The translations under genes and the position numbers were made by a program. From NCBI GenBank assembly GCA_023145965.1, contig JAGLDC010000078.1, positions 1 through 42,322 on the forward strand: a stretch of DNA of 42,322 nucleotides, written 5' to 3'. Shown here in pieces: positions 32,163 through 41,186 of the stretch. Within the stretch, counting starts at the first letter, position 1. Every line of letters starts with the position of its first letter. The notes beneath the pieces were generated by a model that saw only the letters and a list, made by a program, of their open reading frames with translations, had not been told where the DNA came from and ran no database searches. This DNA is from a bacterium (GTDB lineage Bacteria > UBP14 > UBA6098).

Positions 32163-35100
32163 TTAAATATCACAGCTATCGGTATCGATAGCTATTTTGG
32201 TTGCTTCATCTTCACCATGAACTACAGAAACCAAATTTTTCTGTGCTTTCCTAGAGAATTTATCCGCAACAGAATAGAAAATTGGGACGTATAGCAATGT
32301 AAAAACCGTAGCCGTGATCAGCCCACCGATAACCGTAAGCGCTATCGGCGCGCGCATCTCGGCGCCATCGCCGGAGGAAAACGCCATCGGGATCATACCG
32401 AATATCGTTGTCAACGCCGTGATAAGAACCGGTCTCATCCTGTCAAATCCACCTTGAATTATAGCATCCTTCATGCGGAGACCGGAAACCCTAAGCTTAT
32501 TTATATGATCGACAAGCACGATCCCGTTATTCACCACAATACCCGCAAGAATAATAACACCTACGAAAGAAACAACGGAAAGTGCCGAACCGGAAAGAAG
32601 GAAAATCCATACAACACCAATTGCCGCAAGCGGAAGCGTAATCATAATCACTAAAGGCTGAATGAGCGATTCGAAAAGCGCGGCCATAATCGCATATACA
32701 AGCACAATGGCAAGAAGGAGTGCAATCGCAAGGTCCTTGAAGGCGTCCTGCATATCCTCCTGTTCACCGGAAATATTGAAATCATATCCGGGTTCAAAGT
32801 TCTTAACCAACGGAGCGATTTGCGCCTTGATGTCCTTTACGATACCGCCGACATCCCTGCCCCGACGGTTACCATAAACATGAACAAGTCTTGTCTGACT
32901 CTCGTGCTCGATTTGTAAGGGGCCTTTACACTCGACGAAATCCGCAACCTCTTTAAGCGGGACTATGCCCATCGGTGTGGAAATCGGTAGATTTTTTATC
33001 TTTTCTATTTCATCCCGCTGATCTTCCCTAAGCCTAACGCGGATATCCGTCTCCTCACCAGCCTTATCGCGTAGTCGTGTCGATACACTGCCTAGTGTAA
33101 GGGTAGTAATTTGACTTGCAAGAAGGTAAGTCGGAACACCAAGTCGCGATGCCTTTTCTTTGTTAATTCTGATCTCGATTTCCGGTTTACCTTGTTCCAC
33201 ACTTGATCGAACATCTTCAAGACCGGGGATATCCTTTGTTAATTCGACTATTTCAAGAGAGTAATCCCTAAGTTTATCCAGATCGTCGCCGAAAACCTTA
33301 ATATCTATATCGCCTTTACCGGAACTCATCATGTTTATCTGGCTGAATTGAAGCTTGATTCCTTCATAATCAGGAAAACGAGATTTGATTTCCTTAGTTA
33401 TTTCAGCCTGTGTCTTTTTGCGATTTGCGTCGAGAACAATCATCACCATTGATTCGTTCGAGTTCTCTGGTCCAAAAGTCATCTGTGAATTCGAACCGAC
33501 CATTGTCATAGCTTGGTTGACTTCGGGTATATCGAATAGGATATTTTCCAGAATCTGAATCTTTTCATCGGTAACTGATAGTTTTGTTCCAACTGGAAGT
33601 TTCATCCTGACAATCAACATATCGTCATCGGATTTCGGGAAGAACTCCGTTCCAATGAATTTGAAAGTCAAAGCCGTAATCACAAGCCCAGCCAATAGGA
33701 ACAGCGTCATCAAACCCTTGTGATTGACGCTCCAGCGTAAAACCGATCTATATTTCAAACGTAACTTCGAGAAGAAACCCTCTTTATGCTTATTATGTTT
33801 GCCCTGTTTCTTGAAAAGGATCGAGGCTATCATTGGAACAATTGAAAGTGCTACGATAAGACTACAAATCAGTGCAAACGAAACAGTAAGAGCTAATCCG
33901 CGCGTAAGCTGACCCGCGAGTCCCGATGAGAATACCATCGGCAAAAATACGACAATTGTCGTGAGCGTGCTTGCAGTAATGGCCATAGCAACCTGATTGG
34001 CACCGTCCTTAGCGGCTTCGCTCCTAATCTTACCCATCTCGATATTTCTGTATATATTCTCGATAACAACAACCGCGTTGTCAACGAGCATACCTACTCC
34101 CAAGGCCATTCCTCCAATAGTCATTATGTTAAGTGTGTATCCAGCTAATTTAAGCGGTATAAACGTTGCGATAACAGAGAGTGGAATAGCAATCGAAATC
34201 GCAAAAGTCGGGCGCCAGTTGCGCAGGAATATCCAAATCATCAATATCGCCAATAAACCGCCGATAATTGCAGTAGATCCTGTAGCAACCGAGGTGCGAA
34301 TAATCCAGTCATGCATATCCATGCCGAATCCATAGCTAATATTATCCGGTATGTTGACCATAAGCTCTTCGATAGCCCTTTTGACATCTCCACCGACGGA
34401 AACGCTATTCGAACGCGACTGCTTGAATATCATCATCAAGACGCCTTCTTCGCCGTTCCCGCGTATGTATGAATTTTTCTCGACTAGACCGTCCTCGACT
34501 TCGGCTATTTCACGAAGATGAATCGGTTGTCCGAACGGTGTCGCACCAATGACAATATCTTCTACCTCTTCAACGCTTTTAAATTCTCCTATTGTGCGAA
34601 GCAAATATTCTTTTTGCCCTATATCGATATTTCCGGCCGGCATATTCATGTTGTGTGCGGCCAATGCCGAACTGATATCTGAAGGTGAAATGTGCAACTC
34701 GTGCATTTTCAAAGCATCGAGATAGACATGAACTTCTCTTTCATCTCCACCCATAACAAGAACACTAGCAACTCCCTCGAGTCGTTTAAGGGGAGCGGCT
34801 AATTTGTCTTCTATTAATTCTCGAAGAGCTTTTGTATCCTCCATTCCGACGAAATGGATTGACATAATTGGCATTTGTCCGATGTCAAATTTCGATACGT
34901 AAGGTCTTCGAACGTCTTCGGGTAGAAGACCTATTGCCTCGTCGAGCGAAGCTCGAACATCCTGTGCGGCAAAATCGATATTCGTGCCCCATTCGAATTC
35001 GAGCATAAGAATTGAGATATTCTCTCGAGAAACAGAATGCACTTTTTTAAGATTGCTAACCGTGCCGACATAGCCTTCGAGAGGTTCTGTAACAGTTTTT

Positions 35101-35279
35101 TCTATTTCCTCTCCTGCGGCGCCAGCGTAGACTGTTGTGACTGTAACCATCGGAAATTCTATATCCGGGAGAAGATCGAGTCCGAGAGTCCATAGAGACC
35201 AAATCCCCATAACAACAAGGATAAGCGCGAACATGGCAATGGTTACACGTCGCTTAACTGAAAAATCGGGTATTGTCAC
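32163..35279 (-). CDS. RND-family inner-membrane efflux transporter (AcrB-like)
   Basis: Proton-driven antiporter of a tripartite drug/metal/lipid efflux pump. The 1,038 residues match the family. Seen: one membrane segment at the N-terminus, two large periplasmic loops (about 40-330 and 545-860), and the conserved membrane motif GMALGVGMLVDNAVVVIENI (proton-relay Asp within), plus the second-half FVGVIILAGIVVNNGIVLVDHI. The start is GTG overlapping the stop of the membrane-fusion gene, with GGAGG seven bases upstream. It is the last gene of the tetR-tolC-mfp-rnd operon. The substrate cannot be read from sequence; the heavy-metal signature is not present, so hydrophobe/amphiphile export is more likely. 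Confidence 0.93.
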   Translation of the reverse strand: MTIPDFSVKRRVTIAMFALILVVMGIWSLWTLGLDLLPDIEFPMVTVTTVYAGAAGEEIEKTVTEPLEGYVGTVSNLKKVHSVSRENISILMLEFEWGTNIDFAAQDVRASLDEAIGLLPEDVRRPYVSKFDIGQMPIMSIHFVGMEDTKALRELIEDKLAAPLKRLEGVASVLVMGGDEREVHVYLDALKMHELHISPSDISSALAAHNMNMPAGNIDIGQKEYLLRTIGEFKSVEEVEDIVIGATPFGQPIHLREIAEVEDGLVEKNSYIRGNGEEGVLMMIFKQSRSNSVSVGGDVKRAIEELMVNIPDNISYGFGMDMHDWIIRTSVATGSTAIIGGLLAILMIWIFLRNWRPTFAISIAIPLSVIATFIPLKLAGYTLNIMTIGGMALGVGMLVDNAVVVIENIYRNIEMGKIRSEAAKDGANQVAMAITASTLTTIVVFLPMVFSSGLAGQLTRGLALTVSFALICSLIVALSIVPMIASILFKKQGKHNKHKEGFFSKLRLKYRSVLRWSVNHKGLMTLFLLAGLVITALTFKFIGTEFFPKSDDDMLIVRMKLPVGTKLSVTDEKIQILENILFDIPEVNQAMTMVGSNSQMTFGPENSNESMVMIVLDANRKKTQAEITKEIKSRFPDYEGIKLQFSQINMMSSGKGDIDIKVFGDDLDKLRDYSLEIVELTKDIPGLEDVRSSVEQGKPEIEIRINKEKASRLGVPTYLLASQITTLTLGSVSTRLRDKAGEETDIRVRLREDQRDEIEKIKNLPISTPMGIVPLKEVADFVECKGPLQIEHESQTRLVHVYGNRRGRDVGGIVKDIKAQIAPLVKNFEPGYDFNISGEQEDMQDAFKDLAIALLLAIVLVYAIMAALFESLIQPLVIMITLPLAAIGVVWIFLLSGSALSVVSFVGVIILAGIVVNNGIVLVDHINKLRVSGLRMKDAIIQGGFDRMRPVLITALTTIFGMIPMAFSSGDGAEMRAPIALTVIGGLITATVFTLLYVPIFYSVADKFSRKAQKNLVSVVHGEDEATKIAIDTDSCDI

Positions 35280-36292
35280 TCTTCAACCTCCTGAACGACG
35301 TAAACTTCAAGTCCATCTTTAAGACCGACCGCCCCTTTAGATACAACAGTATCCGTTATTTCGAGACCAGAAATAACCTCGATTATATCGCTTGTAATAA
35401 TTCCGATTTCAATAATCCGTCTGCTTGCTTTCCCTTTGTCCACAACAAATACTATACTATCGTTGACCACCGAAGATCGGGGTATAATCATTGCATTGTC
35501 TTTAGTCGATGTAATAACACCCACTTCAACGAACACTCCGACTGGAAGATTATTGTTCTTATTATCGAGAGTAATTTCACCGCTGAAAAGACCGGTATAT
35601 GGGTCTGCTCCTGGAGAGATATTCCCCAATGTGCCTTCGAACATTTTATCCGGATAAACATCCGAAAAAATACGTGCCGTCATACCTTTTTTAAGATTTG
35701 GGAAATCCTTGGCAGCAATCTCTATGGGAAGTTTGAGTTTATCGGTTTTAGCGAGACGAAGAATCCCTCTAAGGCCAGGGGCGTAGACATCGTGTTCGTT
35801 GTAATATTTTCCTACAATTGTCCCTGAGAAAGGGGCCCGAAGGTCAGTGTTATCCAGAACCTGTTTGTAACCCGCCTTAGCTGCCTTATAACCTGCTTCT
35901 GCTTGGTCGTAGCTTTGCGGGGCTATTAGACTGTCTTCATACAGCGCTTTAGTTCTCGAATAAGTCGTTTTGGCGGCATCATATTGCGCCTTAGTTTGGT
36001 CGAGCGTTTCACCATTCATTCTCACTAATAGTTGATTGAATTTAACCTTATCACCTACGCCGACGTGAATCTTCTCAATTGTTCCAGGGATTTGCGGAAA
36101 GACCATTATATCTTTGCGTCCTTCGAGACGCCCCGAAAACTTAACCATTTTTTCCAAGGTGGTTATTTCCACTGGCTTGATTTTAACGGATGCTTTTTCC
36201 TGCGCGATATTTTTAATATCATCGCTTTTCCCGCATCCTGCAATAGAAGCGATAAAAATCACGAATATTATCCAGATAATCCTCGTCCTCAT
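35276..36292 (-). CDS. RND efflux membrane-fusion lipoprotein (AcrA-like)
   Basis: Periplasmic adaptor joining the RND pump to TolC. Seen: lipoprotein signal MRTRIIWIIFVIFIASIAGC with lipobox SIAGC, a barrel-sandwich region with VFPQIPGTIEKIHVGVGDKV, a short helical hairpin (about 110-155, LDQTKAQYDAAKTTYSRTKA), the second lipoyl half DLRAPFSGTIVGKYY, then beta-barrel and membrane-proximal domains. The 338 residues are normal for a shorter-hairpin adaptor. ATG with GGAG upstream. It overlaps the RND start by four bases. Gene order tolC-mfp-rnd agrees with a full pump. Confidence 0.93.
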   Translation of the reverse strand: MRTRIIWIIFVIFIASIAGCGKSDDIKNIAQEKASVKIKPVEITTLEKMVKFSGRLEGRKDIMVFPQIPGTIEKIHVGVGDKVKFNQLLVRMNGETLDQTKAQYDAAKTTYSRTKALYEDSLIAPQSYDQAEAGYKAAKAGYKQVLDNTDLRAPFSGTIVGKYYNEHDVYAPGLRGILRLAKTDKLKLPIEIAAKDFPNLKKGMTARIFSDVYPDKMFEGTLGNISPGADPYTGLFSGEITLDNKNNNLPVGVFVEVGVITSTKDNAMIIPRSSVVNDSIVFVVDKGKASRRIIEIGIITSDIIEVISGLEITDTVVSKGAVGLKDGLEVYVVQEVEE

Positions 36293-36297
36293 AATTT

Positions 36298-37593
36298 TTA
36301 CTCCTTTAAGAGCGAACTAATTGCCGCTTCGTATTGAACGACGGCGAGTTTTAAATTTACTACAGCAGAGATATATTCCGCTTGAGCTTGAATAAGTGTA
36401 CTATTTGCATCGAGAACATCGGTGTTAACCGCCATGCCTGTGCTGAACTCGGCTTCCGCCACACGATAACCTTCGTTAGCCTGTTCGAGCTTAATTCGGG
36501 ATACATCGAGGGATTGAGTTTTTTCCTCGAGGTTATTGTAAAAAATTCTAATCTCCATCTCCGCCGCGCGATGCACCATATCGAGCGTTTCCTCTGCCTC
36601 ACGCCTCTGAGAATTTGCTTTGCGCACACCAAAAATCCTCTCTCCGAAGGAAATCAGAGACCAGCTTGCTGCGAGAGTCACATTCCATGAATCGTAGAAT
36701 TCTTCTTCGAGAGCTTGATTTGGACGCTTATACGACCAATTAAAAACACCGACAACATCAGGTGAAAAAGCGCCCAAAGCGATTAGTTTTCCGGCTTTTG
36801 CCGCATCGAGGCCATATTCGAGCATTTTTATATCAGGCCTGTATTTAAGCCCATAATCGAGCCCCCATTCCAAGGAAGCCCACGAAACCTCGATTTGTGC
36901 TGTATCGGGATCGAGTTCAAGAGTTGTGTCAGCCGGAAAATCGAGAAGGAAGTTCAAGACGAGTCTCGAGGCTTTAACTGCATTTCTCGATTGGATGATC
37001 ATCAAATCGATTTCAGAACTTGCAACCCGCGTCTGAAGGAGGTTGTTTCGGCTGATAAGGCCTTGTGTAAACATACCTTCGATTACTTTAAGATGCCCAT
37101 TCATCCGTTTGCGAGCTTGTTGCATCGTATTTCCAAACAAATCAGCTTTAACAACCCCATAATAAGCCTCTGAAATGCTAACAGCGGTCGAACTTTTTTG
37201 ATTTCTAAGGTTTTCTTGTTGAATCTTTGCGCCATTTCGTGCGGCGCGGTAGCCATTAATTATCTTACCACCAGTGAAAATTGGCTGTTGAACTCCGAGG
37301 GTTAAGTTATAGTTATTCTGTTTGCCCATTTCTATACTCATCCCACCGAACTCAAGCGGCATGGTCATAACAGGGACTTCATCGAGGCGAGTATATGAAC
37401 CGTCCGCCGATGCATGCGGAAGCAGGCCTGTAAATGCAATTTTTGCGTCCTCTTTTGCGCTATCTCTTTTATAACCGGCCGTAAGAACTTGAGAATTTGC
37501 TTCGAGACCACGGGAAATTGCCTCTTGGAGTGTTATAGCTCCGAGGCTAAAAGTTACAACCAAAACGAGAGATACTCGAATTATCAATTTCAT
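36298..37593 (-). CDS. TolC-family outer-membrane efflux protein
   Basis: Outer-membrane channel of the efflux system. Seen: a signal peptide 1-19 ending near LGA, then two repeats of about 200 residues of long coiled-coil helices with the family's LSLxEAISRGLEANSQV-type start, for example TALQEAISRG-like ITLQEAISRG and the second repeat YRPDIKMLEYGLDAAKAG. A Glu/Ala-rich tail VQYEAAISSLLKE ends the protein. The 431 residues fit. ATG with AAGGAAAA just upstream. It follows tetR after 53 bases without a strong terminator, so both may share one transcript. Confidence 0.92.
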   Translation of the reverse strand: MKLIIRVSLVLVVTFSLGAITLQEAISRGLEANSQVLTAGYKRDSAKEDAKIAFTGLLPHASADGSYTRLDEVPVMTMPLEFGGMSIEMGKQNNYNLTLGVQQPIFTGGKIINGYRAARNGAKIQQENLRNQKSSTAVSISEAYYGVVKADLFGNTMQQARKRMNGHLKVIEGMFTQGLISRNNLLQTRVASSEIDLMIIQSRNAVKASRLVLNFLLDFPADTTLELDPDTAQIEVSWASLEWGLDYGLKYRPDIKMLEYGLDAAKAGKLIALGAFSPDVVGVFNWSYKRPNQALEEEFYDSWNVTLAASWSLISFGERIFGVRKANSQRREAEETLDMVHRAAEMEIRIFYNNLEEKTQSLDVSRIKLEQANEGYRVAEAEFSTGMAVNTDVLDANSTLIQAQAEYISAVVNLKLAVVQYEAAISSLLKE

Positions 37594-37646
37594 GAATTTT
37601 CCTTTATATTTATTTGAAGCCCAAGCGTAATACTATGAATCCCATG

Positions 37647-38252
37647 TCACATTTTTTTCAAAGACCCATTAAGAATAAGTTCAAAAATTACTTTTTCTTT
37701 ATCTAGTAGGTTGAATTCTCCTCCTGCTGCAATCCACTGGCCAACGCTTCCGGTTGTTATTGAAATAATCATTAAGGCAAGATCATTTGAAGAGATTTTA
37801 GGATTGAGTTCATCCTCGAATTGTTCGATATGCATTTTTAATTTTTCCAAAAATACACCCATTCCTTCAAAAACTTTGCGATGAATCTGTTCTTTAGGGA
37901 GACATTCTTGCTTAAAAGCCTCGGACATCATTGCAAGATAGAAGTTCCGTTTATTTTCTAAAATTTCAAAAGATAGATGAATATATTTTTTAATTCCTTC
38001 AGAGAGGCTTTTACTTGCGGGAAAAATCTCATCGATAGATGAATTCAGATTTGAAAAAACAACATCGACTGATTCTACAAGGAGGTGGTCTTTACCATCG
38101 AAGTAGTTGTAAATAGTCCCTTTAGAAAATCCGGCCTTATCGGCGATTTCTTCCATGGATGTGTTGAAATAGCCTTTTTCTTCAAAAAGAACCTCAGCGG
38201 ATTTAAGGAATAAATCCTTATTTCTTATCCTATCTTTTTCCCTTTGTCTCAA
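37647..38252 (-). CDS. TetR/AcrR-family regulator of the efflux operon
   Basis: DNA-binding dimer that most likely represses this pump operon and is released by a ligand. Seen: N-terminal helix-turn-helix (about residues 10-56, ILFEEKGYFNTSMEEIADKAGFSKGTIYNYF) preceded by a basic stretch, then an all-helical ligand domain (57-201). The 201 residues are typical. The start is TTG with GAGG five bases upstream, and first of the operon. The imperfect palindrome TGACTCAGAGTTCA at 38302-38315 upstream is a candidate operator. Ligand is unknown. Confidence 0.9.
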   Translation of the reverse strand: MRQREKDRIRNKDLFLKSAEVLFEEKGYFNTSMEEIADKAGFSKGTIYNYFDGKDHLLVESVDVVFSNLNSSIDEIFPASKSLSEGIKKYIHLSFEILENKRNFYLAMMSEAFKQECLPKEQIHRKVFEGMGVFLEKLKMHIEQFEDELNPKISSNDLALMIISITTGSVGQWIAAGGEFNLLDKEKVIFELILNGSLKKM

Positions 38253-38290
38253 TGTTTCCTCTTTAAATAGTTAAGTGCACCAAACAATAC

Positions 38291-38315
38291 AGTATATTTA
38301 ATGACTCAGAGTTCA
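38291..38315 (-). promoter_or_regulatory. Candidate promoter and operator of the tetR-efflux operon
   Basis: Minus-strand TATACT (38291-38296) stands before the tetR start. Just upstream is an imperfect inverted repeat TGACTC/GAGTTCA (38302-38315), placed where a TetR protein would block RNA polymerase. The matching -35 is poor, so this is tentative. Confidence 0.4.
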
Positions 38316-38465
38316 ATCTTACAAAATTTATTTTACGAAAACATTTTTTTTTTGCAAGAACAAACAAGGTTTTTTATTAGAAATTAGCTATGAACTTTTC
38401 CTTTATTGATTTTGGGTTTCACAAGGATTTGCCTTATCGGTGGATGAGAAACACTTTCCCGCCCA

Positions 38466-38580
38466 GCGCTGTCACGATTTTTGCTATTTCTCAAACTCAG
38501 GAGTATAGCCAGTTATTTTCGCGCGCAAAAATCCCATAGCCCCATTTTCTTCCCTTCCCGCGCCAGCGCACCTGCATGGA
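38466..38580 (-). repeat. Dispersed intergenic repeat, diverged copy 3
   Basis: Keeps GCTGTCACGATTTTTGC (about 38468-38484), GCAAAAATC (38525-38533) and the outer CCCGCGCCAGCG block of copy 2, but the loop and inner arm differ (GGTCG/CGACC lost). The orientation is that of copy 2. Confidence 0.7.
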
Positions 38581-38793
38581 ATTTCAACCTTTGAATATTT
38601 GAGCCATATGCTTGTTGTTCACACATATTGGTTTTTGTTTTGGAATAGGATAAATTTGGGTGTTTAATTAAATAGAGATAAGGTTGGTGTGGGAATTAAT
38701 CCAAGTGATTTAGCGTGAAAGCCAGATTTTGATTTTCATGGGGGGCTATCGTCTTTTGGATAGAGTGGGTATGATGATTCGTATAAATGCACT

Positions 38794-41067
38794 TTAGGCT
38801 TGATTTATATTTTTTCTTGCAAGAGAATCTATTCGTTGAATTAGGACATCGAAATCGTAGGGGGGGATTAAATAATCATCTGCGCCGAGGCAGAATGGAA
38901 TCTCGTCTGTTTCTTGTGGGGTTTTGTCGGTAATTAAAAGCAATGGAAGGTCTATAAAGCAAAGGTGCGAACGGATTTCCTCGAGAAAATCGACAGCATT
39001 ACTATCAACTGTTTTATCGATAACGATAAGTGCTGGTTTTTGTTTATGTAGAAACTCGATTATGCTATTTGGGTTTGAAAGGGCGATAGTATTTAAGCGC
39101 TTTTTGATTAAGTGTTTTTCGACTTTATTTACAATTTTTTCTTCGAGGCCACAGAGAAGCACATCGAGAAATGGCAATAAATCGTCAACACTGGTATCCC
39201 TGTTTATAGGTTTATTCTCTTGGTCGTTTTCATCTGAGACGAGGTTATCGCGGCTTTCAAGTTGTTTTTCGGATTGTTTTTTATTAGTGGATGTTATACC
39301 ATGACTGACTTCGTTAGATTCGCTATTGTCTTGGTGTTTTTCATTGAGCAGATACACGGATCGTGCCGTCGATTTCAATTCTGTGATGCCTTTATCTATC
39401 AATTCGAGAGCTGTGAGGTTCATGGGTTGCATTCCGCTATCGATTGCCTCGGCACGAACCTTATTTTCCGATCCTGTAGCCATAGTGTCTTTTACACGAG
39501 TATTTAAAACAAGTAGTTCTATCGCAGCAGTCCTACCAAGAAAACCAGTCCAGTCGCAGTGAGAACAACCTTCGCCGATAGAGAACCGGATATTTGGATT
39601 GTATTTTCTTGCGGTTTTCACAAGATACTCTGGTAGCTCGCTTTTTTTCGCATCGCGTTTGCAATATGGACATATTTTTTTAATTAGTCTTTGTGCTAGA
39701 ATACATAGTGTAACTTCTTTGATAACAGATACATCAGTTCCAAGCTCTTTAAGGCGCGAGATCGCGCCGACAGAATCGTTTGTGTGCAAGGTAGAAAACA
39801 CAAGATGACCGGTTTGTGCTGCCTGAACGGCTATTTTGGCTGTTTCTGGATCTCTAATTTCACCAACAAGTATAACGTCTGGGTCTTGCCTAAGAACCGA
39901 TCTCAAACTTGAAGCGAAAGTAATTCCGCGTTTTGGGTTTACTTGAACCTGATTCACTCCTTCTATTTCATATTCGACAGGGTCTTCGATAGTTGTGATA
40001 TTAATATTCTTGTCTTCGCTTTTGAGATATTCGATTGCGCCATAAAGCGTGGTCGATTTGCCAGAGCCGGTAGGGCCAGTGACGAGTATTATTCCTTGCG
40101 GGCGTCTTATCGTATTTAGGAAACGCTCTAGTGTTTCGCCAGTAAATCCAAGGTTTTCAAGAGATGAGAACATCGTTTTTCCATCTAAAAGGCGAATAAC
40201 GACCTTCTCTCCCCATATCATAGGTAATACTGAAATCCGTAAATCGAGGGGTTTACCGTCGATTTTGACATGTATCTTGCCATCCTGAGGTGAAAAATGA
40301 TTTGCTAGGTCCAATTCCGAAAGCACCTTGATACGGCTAATAAGAGGGGGGCCGATGAGTTCGGGAAAATCCATTTTCGCGATGAGTTCACCATCGATGC
40401 GGTATCTAATAAGAACCTTGTTATCTTGTGGTTCGATATGTATGTCCGATGCTCTGTGTGCAAAGGCATCTATGATTATAATATTTAAAAGTTTAACTAT
40501 TGGCGCTTGAAGAGTTTTTTCTTCGGCGACCGATTCGATGATCTTCCCTCTATCAAAATTTTCATATTTGATATTACTATGTTTATTGCTGGTTCTTTGC
40601 ACAAGACCTTGAATATAATTATCGGTGTTGTAAAGAAACTCGATAGCCTTCTTGACATCACTAAGAGTGGCAAGTTTATAGGTCGCTGGCCTATTAGCTA
40701 TAAAATTGACCGTGTCTTTACCGGCGGTATCGAATGGATTGGCGATAGCAACAAGAAGGCTTTCGTCTTTAGCCATTTTAAGCGGCACTAGGTTAAAAAT
40801 TTGTGCGTCTTTTGGTGGAATAATATTGGATAACTCTACTGAGGGTTCCAACTCATTGATATTGGCAAGAGGTATCTTAAAATATGCGGAATAAGCCTCA
40901 TATAACTTTTTCTCGTCGATCAGTTTTTCTGAAACTAGATTCCCAAAAAAGTAGAAACCGTTGGATTTGATTTTTTCTGATCCGATAGCTTTAGTATAGG
41001 CCTTTTTATCTACATATTTATTTTCGAGAAGAAATTCCAGTATTTTGGCATTGAGATTTTTATACAT
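38794..41067 (-). CDS. GspE/PilB-type secretion ATPase with a C-terminal pseudo-receiver
   Basis: Hexameric cytosolic ATPase driving type II secretion or type IV pilus assembly. Order in 757 residues: an N-terminal MshEN-like domain (about 1-160); ATPase domain with Walker A GPTGSGKS (331-338), Asp box ITTIEDPVE, Walker B VILVGEIRD (398-406) and HTNDS (428-432); tetracysteine zinc site C466, C469, C501, C504. A charged linker (about 575-625) leads to a receiver-like domain (627-757) with Asp684 but with Lys replaced by Pro735 and the acidic pocket missing, so it should not work by normal phosphorylation. No pilin or other secretion genes adjoin, so it stands alone. Confidence 0.9.
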   Translation of the reverse strand: MYKNLNAKILEFLLENKYVDKKAYTKAIGSEKIKSNGFYFFGNLVSEKLIDEKKLYEAYSAYFKIPLANINELEPSVELSNIIPPKDAQIFNLVPLKMAKDESLLVAIANPFDTAGKDTVNFIANRPATYKLATLSDVKKAIEFLYNTDNYIQGLVQRTSNKHSNIKYENFDRGKIIESVAEEKTLQAPIVKLLNIIIIDAFAHRASDIHIEPQDNKVLIRYRIDGELIAKMDFPELIGPPLISRIKVLSELDLANHFSPQDGKIHVKIDGKPLDLRISVLPMIWGEKVVIRLLDGKTMFSSLENLGFTGETLERFLNTIRRPQGIILVTGPTGSGKSTTLYGAIEYLKSEDKNINITTIEDPVEYEIEGVNQVQVNPKRGITFASSLRSVLRQDPDVILVGEIRDPETAKIAVQAAQTGHLVFSTLHTNDSVGAISRLKELGTDVSVIKEVTLCILAQRLIKKICPYCKRDAKKSELPEYLVKTARKYNPNIRFSIGEGCSHCDWTGFLGRTAAIELLVLNTRVKDTMATGSENKVRAEAIDSGMQPMNLTALELIDKGITELKSTARSVYLLNEKHQDNSESNEVSHGITSTNKKQSEKQLESRDNLVSDENDQENKPINRDTSVDDLLPFLDVLLCGLEEKIVNKVEKHLIKKRLNTIALSNPNSIIEFLHKQKPALIVIDKTVDSNAVDFLEEIRSHLCFIDLPLLLITDKTPQETDEIPFCLGADDYLIPPYDFDVLIQRIDSLARKNINQA

Positions 41068-41102
41068 AAGCCTTAGATCAATTGTATCTATTATTATAGT
41101 AT

Positions 41103-41130
41103 AAGATAACTCATGGATTTAAATTGGCAA
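41103..41130 (-). promoter_or_regulatory. Candidate promoter for the GspE-like gene
   Basis: Minus-strand TTGCCA (41125-41130), 16-base spacer, TATCTT (41103-41108), about 35 bases before the start codon. Moderate match. Confidence 0.35.
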
Positions 41131-41186
41131 GCCTTGAATCCCAGAATTAACCAAAAATAAAAAGTAGGAATAAGATAAAACAATAA

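Larger units (their letters stand above)
38253..38793. other. Intergenic stretch with the diverged repeat
   Basis: 541 bases between the tetR and gspE genes, both on minus. It holds the tetR promoter region near its left end and a diverged third copy of the dispersed repeat at 38466-38580; the rest to 38793 is A/T-rich with no gene or clear terminator. Confidence 0.7.
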
